Shown: positions 1-5,055, numbered from the stretch's first letter. The stretch is DNA of 10,085 bases from Ruminococcaceae bacterium FB2012 (GCA_900104495.1 FMXS01000036.1:1-10085), one strand, 5' to 3'. Program-made: numbers and translations. Notes: generated from the letters alone by a model not told the origin.

Positions 1-108
1 CAGAAGAAACGCAGCGAAGGCAAATGCGGCAAGGAAGCAATGATCGCAGGACTGAACAAGTTCCTTCGTGTTTACTACGGCAAGGTCATGGAACTTTATT
101 CTGAGTAA
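1..108 (+). CDS. C-terminal fragment of a probable transposase (IS110-like)
   Basis: Frame 1 is open from the window edge and ends at a TAA, giving 35 residues. The fragment is rich in Lys/Arg and reads KKRSEGKCGKEAMIAGLNKF, then LRVYYGKVMELYSE. The pattern KRxEGK, then an Ala-containing helix, then a (K/N)xLRxxY segment resembles the extreme C-terminus of IS110/IS116/IS902 transposases as I remember them. That is pattern recall from a short tail and could be wrong. The start and catalytic part lie outside the window. The next reading frame downstream is the broken methyltransferase, so the element may have inserted into that gene. IS110 elements usually lack clear terminal inverted repeats, and none is visible here. 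Confidence 0.45.
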   Translation, partial: QKKRSEGKCGKEAMIAGLNKFLRVYYGKVMELYSE

Positions 109-257
109 CCATTCCACATCTACAAACACATCAGGCGTTTGAAGCTCTATTTTCATACGTCTGCTTTGCTATGCCCTTTCAGCAGTATGAATTCATTAGC
201 GTTTTCAATAATGCATTCCTTTCAAATTTGGCTGTTCTGCCTATTGATTTTTCTTAG

Positions 258-1523
258 CAGGTTTCATATGAGTTTACAAGATTTGTATATGAGAAGCTTG
301 GTTTGTGCGTTGACACAATTGCGTGTGAATTCTCATCTTATGATCTGTTGAAAATCAAAAAGACTATTCAAAAAGGGAAAAGGGCAGGACAACCGACAAA
401 AGAAATTGACTATGGAAGGATCAAAGCACTTTTAACACAGAAGAAACCTTTTAAAGAAATAAAGCTGAGCGACAATGCTGCAGAAGGAGAAGAGAAAGTG
501 AAATTCAATATAGTAGTAGGAAATCCGCCCTATCAAGCAAATGTAAGTACTAGCAAAGATAATGATTCTTTAGGAAAACAATTATTCCCTGCTTTTACAG
601 AGATGGTCTATAGTGCTTCTTCGCAATACTGTTCACTAATTACACCATCAAGATGGTTTACTGGGGATGCACAGGACAAATCCTTTTTAAAATTAAGGTC
701 TTTCCTGAAGGAAAAGAATAACATTGTAAAAATGTTTATTTATCCTTCTACTGATGAAGTATTTAGCGGAGTTATAATAAAGGGAGGCGTTAATCATTTC
801 CTAGTCGATAAAAAGGCGAATTCTGTCGTTGAGTTCCACACTATAAAAAAAGGTATTGATTCAACTGAGAAGAGAAATCTTTTCGAAGAAGGATTTGACA
901 TTGTATTTCGTTCTTCAATGGATAGTATAATTATTCGAAAAGTTGTAAACAACAGTAGCGAAACGCTTTCTAGCATAACAACCGGAAGAAATGCTTTTGG
1001 CATCATAGGAAAACCAGAAAGTTTAAAGAAACAAACCACTGCCAAAAAAAGCGATGATGATTCCATTACAGTGCATTGCAAAAACGGAGAAAAGAGGTAT
1101 ATTGCAAAAAGCAAAGTACCCAAAGGCGTTGAGATTATGGAGCATTACAAGGTCTTTATTTCAAAATCCGCAGGTGATCCCGACACGGATACAAAAGTAA
1201 TAGGTGTTCCTTTCTTTGGAGATAAGGATTGTGTTTGCACTGACACTTTTTTCCCTATTGGATGTTTCGATACAAAAGAAGAAGCGGAAAACCTCTGCAA
1301 GTATTTGAAAACTGTTTTTGTAAGATACTTGATCAATGTTTTGAAGTCTTCTCAGAATGTGACCCAAATCGTATATAGATTTGTCCCTATGCAAGATTTT
1401 TCGAATTCTTCTGATATTGAATGGACAAAATCAATCGCTGATATCGATGTCCAACTTTTCAAAAAATATAATCTTGAGAATGAAAAGGACTATATTATGT
1501 CTAATATTAAGCCAATGGAATAA
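258..1523 (+). pseudogene. 5'-truncated Eco57I-type adenine-N6 DNA methyltransferase
   Basis: This is a restriction-modification methylase remnant. The frame is open from 258, just after an in-frame TAG at 255-257, to TAA at 1521-1523. The first start-type codon is a TTG at 303 without a clear RBS. Counting from it there are 406 residues. The amino-methyltransferase motif IV, preceded by FNIVVG, is NPPY at residues 74-77 (codons from 522). It is followed by conserved-looking text (LITPSRWF) and a target-recognition-like half. The C-terminus, with an IEWTKSIADIDVQLFKKY segment and ending IKPME, is typical of Eco57I-like methylases. The AdoMet-binding motif I (FxGxG type), normally well upstream of NPPY, is absent. 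The enzyme is therefore probably inactive unless the missing half lies elsewhere. The same frame upstream (105-254) is also open and protein-like, which suggests a nonsense mutation or an insertion junction near 255. No partner nuclease is visible. Confidence 0.72.
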
Positions 1524-1527
1524 GGAT

Positions 1528-1611
1528 ATGGATGAATTAAAAAACCTGAAAAGCCCTATTCTTGTGCGACACTATGTGTTCTCCGGACGATACACTCGGA
1601 GAAACAGTTGA
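1528..1611 (+). CDS. 27-codon stub after the methyltransferase
   Basis: An ATG four bases after the methylase stop, with weak AAGGAT upstream, opens a 27-residue frame beginning MDELKNLKSP and ending in TGA. The tight spacing suggests the start of a gene once co-transcribed with the methylase, for example a cognate endonuclease. That is speculation, because the product has no recognisable domain. The frame runs out where the repeat-rich non-coding region begins, consistent with truncation at an element boundary. Confidence 0.2.
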   Translation: MDELKNLKSPILVRHYVFSGRYTRRNS

Positions 1612-1772
1612 ATGATATCACAAGTCGCCTCACCGCGTATTTGTGAGTGATTGTGAGAGATATAAGTGTCGACTGTATTTTACTTTTCGCTGATAAAACA
1701 CCTCTGATAGTACGGTGATCGACAGTCCGTTTATGAGCCTGACAGGGTGGAGATTTTTAGAGGGCAAGCATA

Positions 1773-1823
1773 GCGCATGGCATTCCGCCTCGGGGCGGTA
1801 AGCCTTTGCGCGCGGGAGACCCG
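1773..1823. other. Long imperfect stem-loop followed by a short stem
   Basis: GCGCA (1773-1777), GGC (1779-1781) and CCGCC (1785-1789) pair across a TCGG loop with GGCGG (1794-1798), GCC (1802-1804) and TGCGC (1807-1811). This makes an interrupted stem of up to 13 base pairs plus mismatched internal positions. It is followed at once by CGGG-aga-CCCG (1813-1823). No T-run follows on either side, so it is not a standard intrinsic terminator. A hairpin pair in gene-free mobile DNA could be an oriT or a protein-binding cruciform; nothing here decides which. Confidence 0.4.
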
Positions 1824-1976
1824 TACCCCTTTATCGGTGAAAGAAGAAAGTCCACGGATGATGACAATGACAACAGAATCGAATATGGTCAGGTGTGAGA
1901 TGCGTCGTCACAGTTGTAATTGATGTCATTCGGAGATGCAGCCGGACAGGTGAGTAACGCTTTGGTCGCAGCCCTC

Positions 1977-2221
1977 GGGTGCCGGGTGACAGCAAGATCA
2001 CGCCCTATGTAATTAGCTGCCCAGCTGGCACCCGACTGTTCCAAACCGCGCAGATATGTTATTTGATCGGGTGCCGGCAGAGCTGCGGGTGACGGCAGGG
2101 TGCCGGTAACTCCCGCCCCTGTATTTCTACTGTCATACCGTCACCCTGGTGTTTTAAACTCCGCAGATGCGTCATCCGAGCGGGTGACAGTAACTTTGTG
2201 GGTGCCAGTAGGGTGACGGTA
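1977..2221. repeat. Iteron-like array of 11-bp GGGTGMCRGYA sites
   Basis: Plus-strand copies lie at 1977-1983 (GGGTGCC core only), 1984-1994, 2069-2079, 2087-2097, 2098-2108, 2182-2192, 2200-2210 and 2211-2221. Minus-strand copies end at 2027 (core) and 2136. A further copy with one deviation, GGGTGACGATA, lies outside at 2439-2449. The consensus is GGGTG(A/C)C(A/G)G(C/T)A. Sites fall into two equal modules. Each has a minus-strand site, 35 bases, a plus site, 7 bases, then two abutting plus sites. The modules are offset by exactly 113 bp and align without gaps at about two thirds identity (56 of 82 by hand count). Sites repeated about one helical turn apart, next to AT-rich DNA, resemble iterons bound by a replication initiator or partition protein. 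A transcriptional operator array is the alternative. Confidence 0.7.
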
Positions 2222-2315
2222 GATCGGTGAGTAACGAAACGGATCGCGAGCATCCCCCCCACTCCCTTATTGCTGTCATACCATATGTGTCACAGTGTCA
2301 CACAGAAGTACCCAA

Positions 2316-2390
2316 GTAATATATATATATAATATATACATAATGAAAAGAAGAATAATATATAGGGTGAAAAGAAGAATAATAAATAGG
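2316..2390. repeat. AT-rich block with two 23-bp direct repeats
   Basis: Almost pure A/T sequence (alternating TA from about 2319) passes into two copies of a 23-bp element at 2344-2366 and 2368-2390, each beginning TGAAAAGAAGAATAAT. They differ at one position and have a 24-bp period. The block lies 95 bp after the 11-bp site array and just before a terminator-like hairpin. Easily melted DNA with short direct repeats beside iterons fits a DNA-unwinding element. It could also be a UP-element or promoter region, but I see no convincing -35/-10 pair. Confidence 0.55.
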
Positions 2391-2422
2391 CCGTCTGAGT
2401 TTGAAAACGAGGGCGGCTTTTT
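2390..2422 (+). terminator. Terminator-like hairpin
   Basis: GCCGTC (2390-2395) pairs with GGCGGC (2412-2417), including one T-G wobble, across a 16-base loop, and is followed by TTTTT at 2418-2422. The large loop makes it a moderate intrinsic terminator. No gene is visible just upstream, so it may end a transcript from the AT-rich block. Confidence 0.45.
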
Positions 2423-2760
2423 GTGTTCGCGGATGATCGGGTGACGATAGGATGTAGAGTGCGTCAGTCAAAAAGAAACGTTCCTGTTGTCCCTGTCAAA
2501 AGACGCGCTACGAAGCCGTGTAAGCCCTCCGAGTTCCAAGTCGGGCACACAGTCGGGAGAGAGGATAGAACGCCTCACAGCGCATTTGTGTGCGGCTGTG
2601 GGCGAGATCGGGAGTGATTAAAAAACCGCCGAATCAGCAGTTTTGAGCAGGGATTTGCGATGTGCGGGTTAAAGTGCTGGCGTCAAAACGCCTGCACATT
2701 CACCTCGGACGGGCAAAGCCCGCCGATTCTGCGCGGTTTGCGAGCGTAGAGAATGTGTAT
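2423..2760. other. Gene-free stretch with a possible structured RNA (2623-2739)
   Basis: No convincing gene is present. A 64-codon frame at 2423-2617 lacks an RBS and recognisable content. An outer helix AAACCGC (2623-2629)/GCGGTTT (2733-2739) with GAATC (2631-2635)/GATTC (2725-2729) encloses two hairpins. The first is GTGC-t-GGCGT-caaa-ACGCC-t-GCAC (2674-2697) and the second is CGGGC-aaa-GCCCG (2710-2722). ATGTGC at 2660-2665 can compete for GCACAT at 2694-2699, which would allow two folds. It matches no RNA family I recognise. Hand-found pairings in GC-rich DNA can be chance. Confidence 0.3.
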
Positions 2761-2768
2761 GCCGGCGC

Positions 2769-2876
2769 TAGAACCGAACTGACACGGACTTAGAACCGCA
2801 CGCTGCCGGACTTTCGACCGCACCTTGCCGGAGTAGAACCGCACTTTACCGATCATTGACCGCGCTCCGACCCTAC
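2769..2876. repeat. Five tandem ~22-bp degenerate repeats (IS21-like end)
   Basis: Units start at 2769, 2791, 2813, 2834 and 2856, each 21-22 bp. They share the pattern TAGAACCGCAC(n)TTGCCGGA; the fifth is the most diverged. IS21-family ends carry several such internal repeats bound by IstA. The related-looking repeats at 2974-3030, next to an istA start, support that reading. The last unit carries the -35 box of the promoter at 2856-2885. Confidence 0.55.
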
Positions 2877-2885
2877 TGATATAAT
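2856..2885 (+). promoter_or_regulatory. Sigma-A-type promoter with extended -10
   Basis: TTGACC (2856-2861), an 18-base spacer, then a perfect TATAAT (2880-2885) preceded by TGn. The -35 lies in the fifth terminal repeat, so a protein bound to the repeats would compete with RNA polymerase. It reads toward the AGGAGG and ATG at 2934. Confidence 0.65.
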
Positions 2886-2933
2886 ATTTTCAGCACACAG
2901 AAATGTGTGACTTTTGTATCAGGAGGTTCGAAT

Positions 2934-2978
2934 ATGAATACATCGCCCCAACCTGTACACCTCGGCCGCGAGAGTTGA
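2934..2978 (+). CDS. 14-codon gene stub, cut by a second IS21-like end
   Basis: A textbook AGGAGG (2921-2926) sits 7 bases before an ATG that opens MNTSPQPVHLGRES and stops at TGA 2976-2978. The stop lies inside the first repeat of the next IS21-like left end (starting about 2974). The strong promoter and RBS make it likely that this was the start of a larger gene, perhaps istA of the first element, truncated by insertion. A genuine 14-aa leader peptide is possible but less likely. Confidence 0.4.
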   Translation: MNTSPQPVHLGRES

Positions 2979-3039
2979 ACAGTTGCGTCGGCGCAGATGA
3001 ACACTTTCGTCGCATAAAGTGAACAGCTAGATTACAATC

Positions 3040-3068
3040 TTGAATCTGGATCAATCTCACGATAAAAT
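3040..3068 (+). promoter_or_regulatory. istA promoter
   Basis: TTGAAT (3040-3045), a 17-base spacer and TAAAAT (3063-3068). This is a near-consensus sigma-A promoter about 50 bp before the istA ATG. Confidence 0.6.
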
Positions 3069-3114
3069 GGTATTACGCGCTTCGGCGTGAATACTTTAGA
3101 AGGAGGTCATTTCT

Positions 3115-3255
3115 ATGACCAATTATCGTGAGATCCTGAGGCTTAGAAGCCTTGGGCTGAACAAATCTCAGATCGCTGCGGCCTGCGGCTGTTCAAGAAC
3201 AACGGTCATTAAGGTGCTGGATCTGGCAACTGCAAACGGGATAAGCTATGCATAG
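3115..3255 (+). pseudogene. istA: IstA N-terminal helix-turn-helix fragment (IS21 transposase)
   Basis: ATG 3115 follows AAGGAGG with 8 bases spacing and opens 46 residues starting MTNYREILRLRSLGLNKSQI. The helix-turn-helix (residues about 14-36, IAAACGCSRTTVIKVL) is the classic N-terminal DNA-binding segment of IS21 IstA transposases. A full IstA is around 400-500 residues with a DDE integrase core, so nearly all of it is missing and no transposition activity is expected. The frame ends at TAG 3253-3255, inside the palindrome CTATGCATAG (3246-3255), where foreign sequence seems to join. The short HTH peptide could still bind the upstream repeats. Confidence 0.75.
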
Positions 3256-3617
3256 GTGATGAACAGCTTGCTCAAAAGTAAAAGCAAGTGATCTGTGTCT
3301 TCGGTGTTGGTGTTCTTTGAACTGCACCTTTCCTTCGCATAGACGGCCAGTTCTTTAAAAGGGCATTTTCGCAGATCCGTACTGCTAAGACAGTGTCTTG
3401 CCAGAGCAGCGCAGATCGGGTCGCCGAAGAGATTTACTCTTAAGCGTGACACCATTATTTCGGGCCAGGCCCTTTTTTCGCCGTTCAAGTTCACATTTAT
3501 CCGGTCGAGTACTGTTTTCAGCGGCAGATCGCGCAGAGTGAATATGACCTTTGAGATCAGTTCCTCGTCTTTGACGATAGGCTTTTTCAAAAAGGCGGAA
3601 AATTCTTGTTTGGTCAT
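3246..3617 (-). CDS. Unrecognised 123-aa protein, last gene of the ssb operon
   Basis: The ATG at 3617 is preceded (minus strand) by AAAGGAAC with suitable spacing. The product is mixed-charge and probably cytoplasmic, with no signal peptide. It starts MTKQEFSAFLKKPIVKDEEL and ends in a Leu-rich helix (LLLLLSKLF). I recognise no family. It lies 55 bp after ssb on the same strand, separated by a perfect hairpin, so it is probably co-transcribed. Its last codons and stop fall in the same palindrome that ends the istA remnant. The native C-terminus may therefore have been replaced at the IS junction. A role in single-stranded DNA handling or element maintenance is only guilt by association. Confidence 0.6.
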   Translation of the reverse strand: MTKQEFSAFLKKPIVKDEELISKVIFTLRDLPLKTVLDRINVNLNGEKRAWPEIMVSRLRVNLFGDPICAALARHCLSSTDLRKCPFKELAVYAKERCSSKNTNTEDTDHLLLLLSKLFITYA

Positions 3618-3631
3618 AGGTGTTCCTTTCT

Positions 3632-3662
3632 GCGTGTAACAGCCGCAAGGGCTGTTACACGC
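3632..3662 (-). promoter_or_regulatory. Perfect 13-bp hairpin between ssb and the 123-aa gene
   Basis: GCGTGTAACAGCC (3632-3644) and its exact complement (3650-3662) flank a 5-base loop. On the minus strand it ends about 14 bases before the start codon at 3617, just upstream of the AAAGGA RBS, with no T-run. It is better read as an intercistronic mRNA element (stability, processing or translational control) than as a terminator. Confidence 0.5.
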
Positions 3663-3672
3663 GGTCTCGGGT

Positions 3673-4014
3673 TCAGGACGGGTCGGCAGCCTTATCGGGC
3701 GCTCTTGGGCTGTTAGCGATAAAGTAGACTTTTTCTCCGACGATCACCACCCTGCGCTGAGGTCTGCCCTCGGAGTTTGTATATTCTTCCGTTTCGAGCC
3801 TGCCCTGCAGGAGTATCGCGTTCCCCTTATGGAGGCGATCCGCGATGAACTTAGCGGTGCTCCCGAAGGAGATGCAGTTGAAGAAGTCGGTCTTCTTCGA
3901 GCCGTCGGAGCGTTCGACAGCGAGGCTGAAGGTGACGGATCGGTCTCTTTCGTTTGTGGTCTTGAGTTTGGGTTCGGTTGCGAGCCTGCCCTGGAGGTTC
4001 ATTGAATTTAGCAT
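3673..4014 (-). CDS. ssb: Single-stranded DNA-binding protein (short form)
   Basis: An OB-fold SSB of 113 residues that coats ssDNA during replication, repair or transfer. The start MLNSMNLQGRLATEPKLKTT matches the SSB strand 1-2 pattern (LNxVxLxGRLxxDPELRxT). It continues with VTFSLAVER, TDFFNCISFGSTAKFIADRL, HKGNAILLQGRLETEEY and a final strand VVIVGEKVYFI. The ATG at 4014 has AAGAAGG 8 bases upstream. The protein ends ...APDKAADPS and lacks the acidic DDDIPF-like tip that recruits partner proteins in housekeeping SSBs. Chromosomal SSBs are also longer, at about 140-180 residues. A tailless short SSB between two unknown genes fits a plasmid, conjugative or phage-type accessory SSB. It is the middle gene of a leftward operon. 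Confidence 0.88.
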   Translation of the reverse strand: MLNSMNLQGRLATEPKLKTTNERDRSVTFSLAVERSDGSKKTDFFNCISFGSTAKFIADRLHKGNAILLQGRLETEEYTNSEGRPQRRVVIVGEKVYFIANSPRAPDKAADPS

Positions 4015-4086
4015 GGTGTGTACCTTCTTTCATTGATTTAGATCTATGGAACGGTGCAGAGCACCTGTTTCCCTTTAAGGAAAGGT

Positions 4087-4118
4087 GCCGTACCCGCCTG
4101 CTGTAAGACGGGCACGGC
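4087..4118 (-). other. Intergenic inverted repeat upstream of ssb
   Basis: GCCGTACCCG (4087-4096) and CGGGCACGGC (4109-4118) are complementary except at one position, with a 12-base loop. It lies between the 132-aa gene and ssb on the minus strand, with no T-run. It is probably an intercistronic RNA hairpin, like the one after ssb. Confidence 0.4.
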
Positions 4119-4137
4119 TAAGGAGAATGAAGATGGC

Positions 4138-4536
4138 TTATCTGTAGGCCTCGGTGCGGGCTTTTGCACCCTCAACGAAGGCCGTATAGAGGTCGCAGTT
4201 CTTGATCTTGACTTTCTTGTAGATCGGGCCGCGGCCGTCGTCCACAAGGATCGAGGCTGTCTGATAGGCGTTGGCCTCGCCGAGAGCGAGATTCTTGTGG
4301 GTGTTCGGACGGCTGTGGTTCTTTATGATCCTGCCGTTAGGAGATATGGTGAGCACGCCGTTGAGAGAGATAGGTCTGCCGTTCTCGTCCTTGGGACAAG
4401 GAAGCGTCACGCAGCAGAACAGATGTCCGACTTTCGATTTTCTGTACTTGATATTGTTGTTGGGGATACCGTTGATGTAGATCATATTTGTATCACTGTC
4501 CTTTCTGAGATTTTTTGAGTTTGTTGAATCAAACAT
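4138..4536 (-). CDS. Unrecognised 132-aa protein, first gene of the ssb operon
   Basis: I chose the ATG at 4536 because AAAGGG lies 9 bases upstream. A TTG at 4545 would put the start directly against the RBS. The product begins MFDSTNSKNLRKDSDTNMIY. Its middle, YINGIPNNNIKYRKSKVGHL, then LFCCVTLPCPKDENGRPI, then LNGVLTISPNGRI, looks beta-rich with ligand- or DNA-binding character. No signal peptide or membrane segment is visible. I do not recognise the family. An OB-like or DNA-binding accessory protein of a mobile element is plausible, since ssb follows 124 bp downstream on the same strand. It ends at TAA 4138-4140. Confidence 0.65.
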   Translation of the reverse strand: MFDSTNSKNLRKDSDTNMIYINGIPNNNIKYRKSKVGHLFCCVTLPCPKDENGRPISLNGVLTISPNGRIIKNHSRPNTHKNLALGEANAYQTASILVDDGRGPIYKKVKIKNCDLYTAFVEGAKARTEAYR

Positions 4537-4576
4537 TGTTATCAACCCTTTCTATAATTTGATTTTTGACAAAATC

Positions 4577-4592
4577 GCAAGCGAATGCTTGC
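4577..4592. other. Short hairpin upstream of the ssb operon
   Basis: GCAAGC-gaat-GCTTGC, a perfect 6-bp stem about 40 bases upstream of the 132-aa start codon. On the minus strand it lies just before the likely promoter area. It may be an operator, but no regulator is assigned. Confidence 0.3.
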
Positions 4593-4658
4593 ACAGACCA
4601 AACTTCGCCAGGTAAAGCTATGCCAGACGAAATTCTAATGTAATTTTATATTACCCAG

Positions 4659-4679
4659 ACGGGCGGCCAGCCCGTTTTT
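4659..4679 (+). terminator. Hairpin with T-run, train member 1
   Basis: ACGGGC (4659-4664) pairs with GCCCGT (4670-4675), followed by T's to 4679. It is a rightward intrinsic terminator by shape. The sequence after it (GCCGAAGGC) recurs after the next hairpin. Confidence 0.6.
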
Positions 4680-4704
4680 GCAGGCCGAAGGCAGTTGTCT
4701 GTCA

Positions 4705-4725
4705 ACGGGCATATGCCCGTTTTTG
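4705..4725 (+). terminator. Palindromic hairpin with T-run, train member 2
   Basis: ACGGGCAT/ATGCCCGT is an uninterrupted 16-bp palindrome (4705-4720) followed by T's. The ACGGGC arms, T-run and following GCCGAAGGC match the previous hairpin, so the two are diverged copies about 46 bp apart. Confidence 0.55.
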
Positions 4726-4780
4726 AGCCGAAGGCGGAGTGTTGTTTGTATAGTGTACAATTGTGTTGTAGAGTGCAATT

Positions 4781-4835
4781 AAAAAACCTTTCTTCTCACC
4801 CCCATAGAGGCCAATCTATGGGGGTGAGAAGAAAG
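4781..4835 (-). terminator. Perfect 21-bp stem-loop, leftward terminator-like, train member 3
   Basis: The arms at 4788-4808 and 4815-4835 are exact complements with a 6-base loop (GGCCAA). On the minus strand the stem is followed by GG and six T's (4781-4786 read in reverse). The stem is far longer and more perfect than a usual terminator, so a miniature-element or hairpin-DNA origin is also possible. Confidence 0.6.
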
Positions 4836-4897
4836 AATGGCATAGCAAAAGTGACAGAGCGCAGCGGTGAAAAAAATTGTGTCACTGATCCAGGAGT

Positions 4898-4936
4898 AAA
4901 GAATATCACAAAATAAAGATCTGATATTCTTTTTCG
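4898..4936 (+). terminator. AT-rich hairpin, train member 4
   Basis: AAAGAATATCA (4898-4908) pairs with TGATATTCTTT (4922-4932) and the T's continue to 4934. It overlaps the first arm of the next hairpin, so the two cannot be fully formed together. Confidence 0.45.
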
Positions 4937-4971
4937 GCTCCGCTCCAAAATGTATAAGGCGGAGCCGAAAA
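4931..4971. terminator. 13-bp hairpin flanked by T and A runs, train member 5
   Basis: TTTTCGGCTCCGC (4931-4943) is exactly complementary to 4959-4971, with a 15-base loop. The T's before it and A's after it give it a bidirectional terminator shape. Confidence 0.5.
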
Positions 4972-4978
4972 CAAATAT

Positions 4979-5025
4979 AGCCTCACTTTTCTTTTAAATT
5001 CAAAAAAGTGAGGCTTGATTTTTTT
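4979..5025 (+). terminator. 12-bp hairpin with T7, train member 6
   Basis: AGCCTCACTTTT (4979-4990) pairs perfectly with 5004-5015 and is followed by TTGA and T's to 5025. It is a good rightward terminator by shape. Confidence 0.6.
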
Positions 5026-5055
5026 CGTGTTCGGGCTTGCCCGAACACGATTTTT
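5025..5055 (+). terminator. 12-bp tight hairpin with T5, train member 7
   Basis: TCGTGTTCGGGC (5025-5036), a 2-base loop and the exact complement (5039-5050), then TTTTT. It is a strong rightward terminator by shape, abutting the T-run of the previous hairpin. Confidence 0.65.

Larger units (their letters stand above)
1612..2300. other. Gene-free, structure-rich region (origin or transfer-region candidate)
   Basis: No credible coding frame is visible on either strand. The short open frames lack RBSs and protein-like composition. The stretch contains a long imperfect hairpin near 1773-1823, the 11-bp site array (1977-2221), and an 11-bp repeat GGTGAGTAACG at 1949-1959 and 2226-2236 that brackets the array. 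A segment at about 1627-1663 resembles 2573-2609 (shared core CGCCTCAC-n-GCG-n-ATTTGTG). Dense structure without genes is usual in replication, transfer or integration control regions of mobile elements. Assignment here is inference. Confidence 0.4.
2974..3255 (+). mobile_element. Left-end remnant of an IS21-family insertion sequence
   Basis: Repeats with a period of about 22 bp begin at 2974, 2996 and 3017 and share GAACA, the first two also GTCG. They are followed by a consensus promoter (3040-3068), a strong RBS (AAGGAGG, about 3100-3106) and the first 46 codons of an IstA-like protein. The order repeats, promoter, istA is the left-end layout of IS21 elements. The rest of istA, all of istB and the right end are missing. 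The break is about 3253, where the leftward 123-aa gene begins to overlap. Confidence 0.65.

Noticed and set aside
139..351. 70-codon rightward frame
   Set aside because: It has a TTG start, no RBS and T-rich low-information content. It overlaps the more protein-like methyltransferase frame.
1977..2221. CRISPR array
   Set aside because: The repeats are only 11 bp, occur on both strands and are degenerate, with no constant spacer length and no cas gene.
2423..2617. 64-codon frame after the AT-rich block
   Set aside because: It has no RBS, begins inside the T-run end of a terminator, and has no protein-like pattern. It overlaps one copy of a non-coding repeat.
4054..4518. 154-codon rightward frame
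   Set aside because: It is antisense to the 132-aa gene, which has a better start and RBS and is in an operon with ssb.
4540..4575. Promoter TTGCGA / TATAGA for the ssb operon
   Set aside because: The spacing is acceptable (18), but the transcript would begin inside the RBS, so it is unlikely to be the real promoter.
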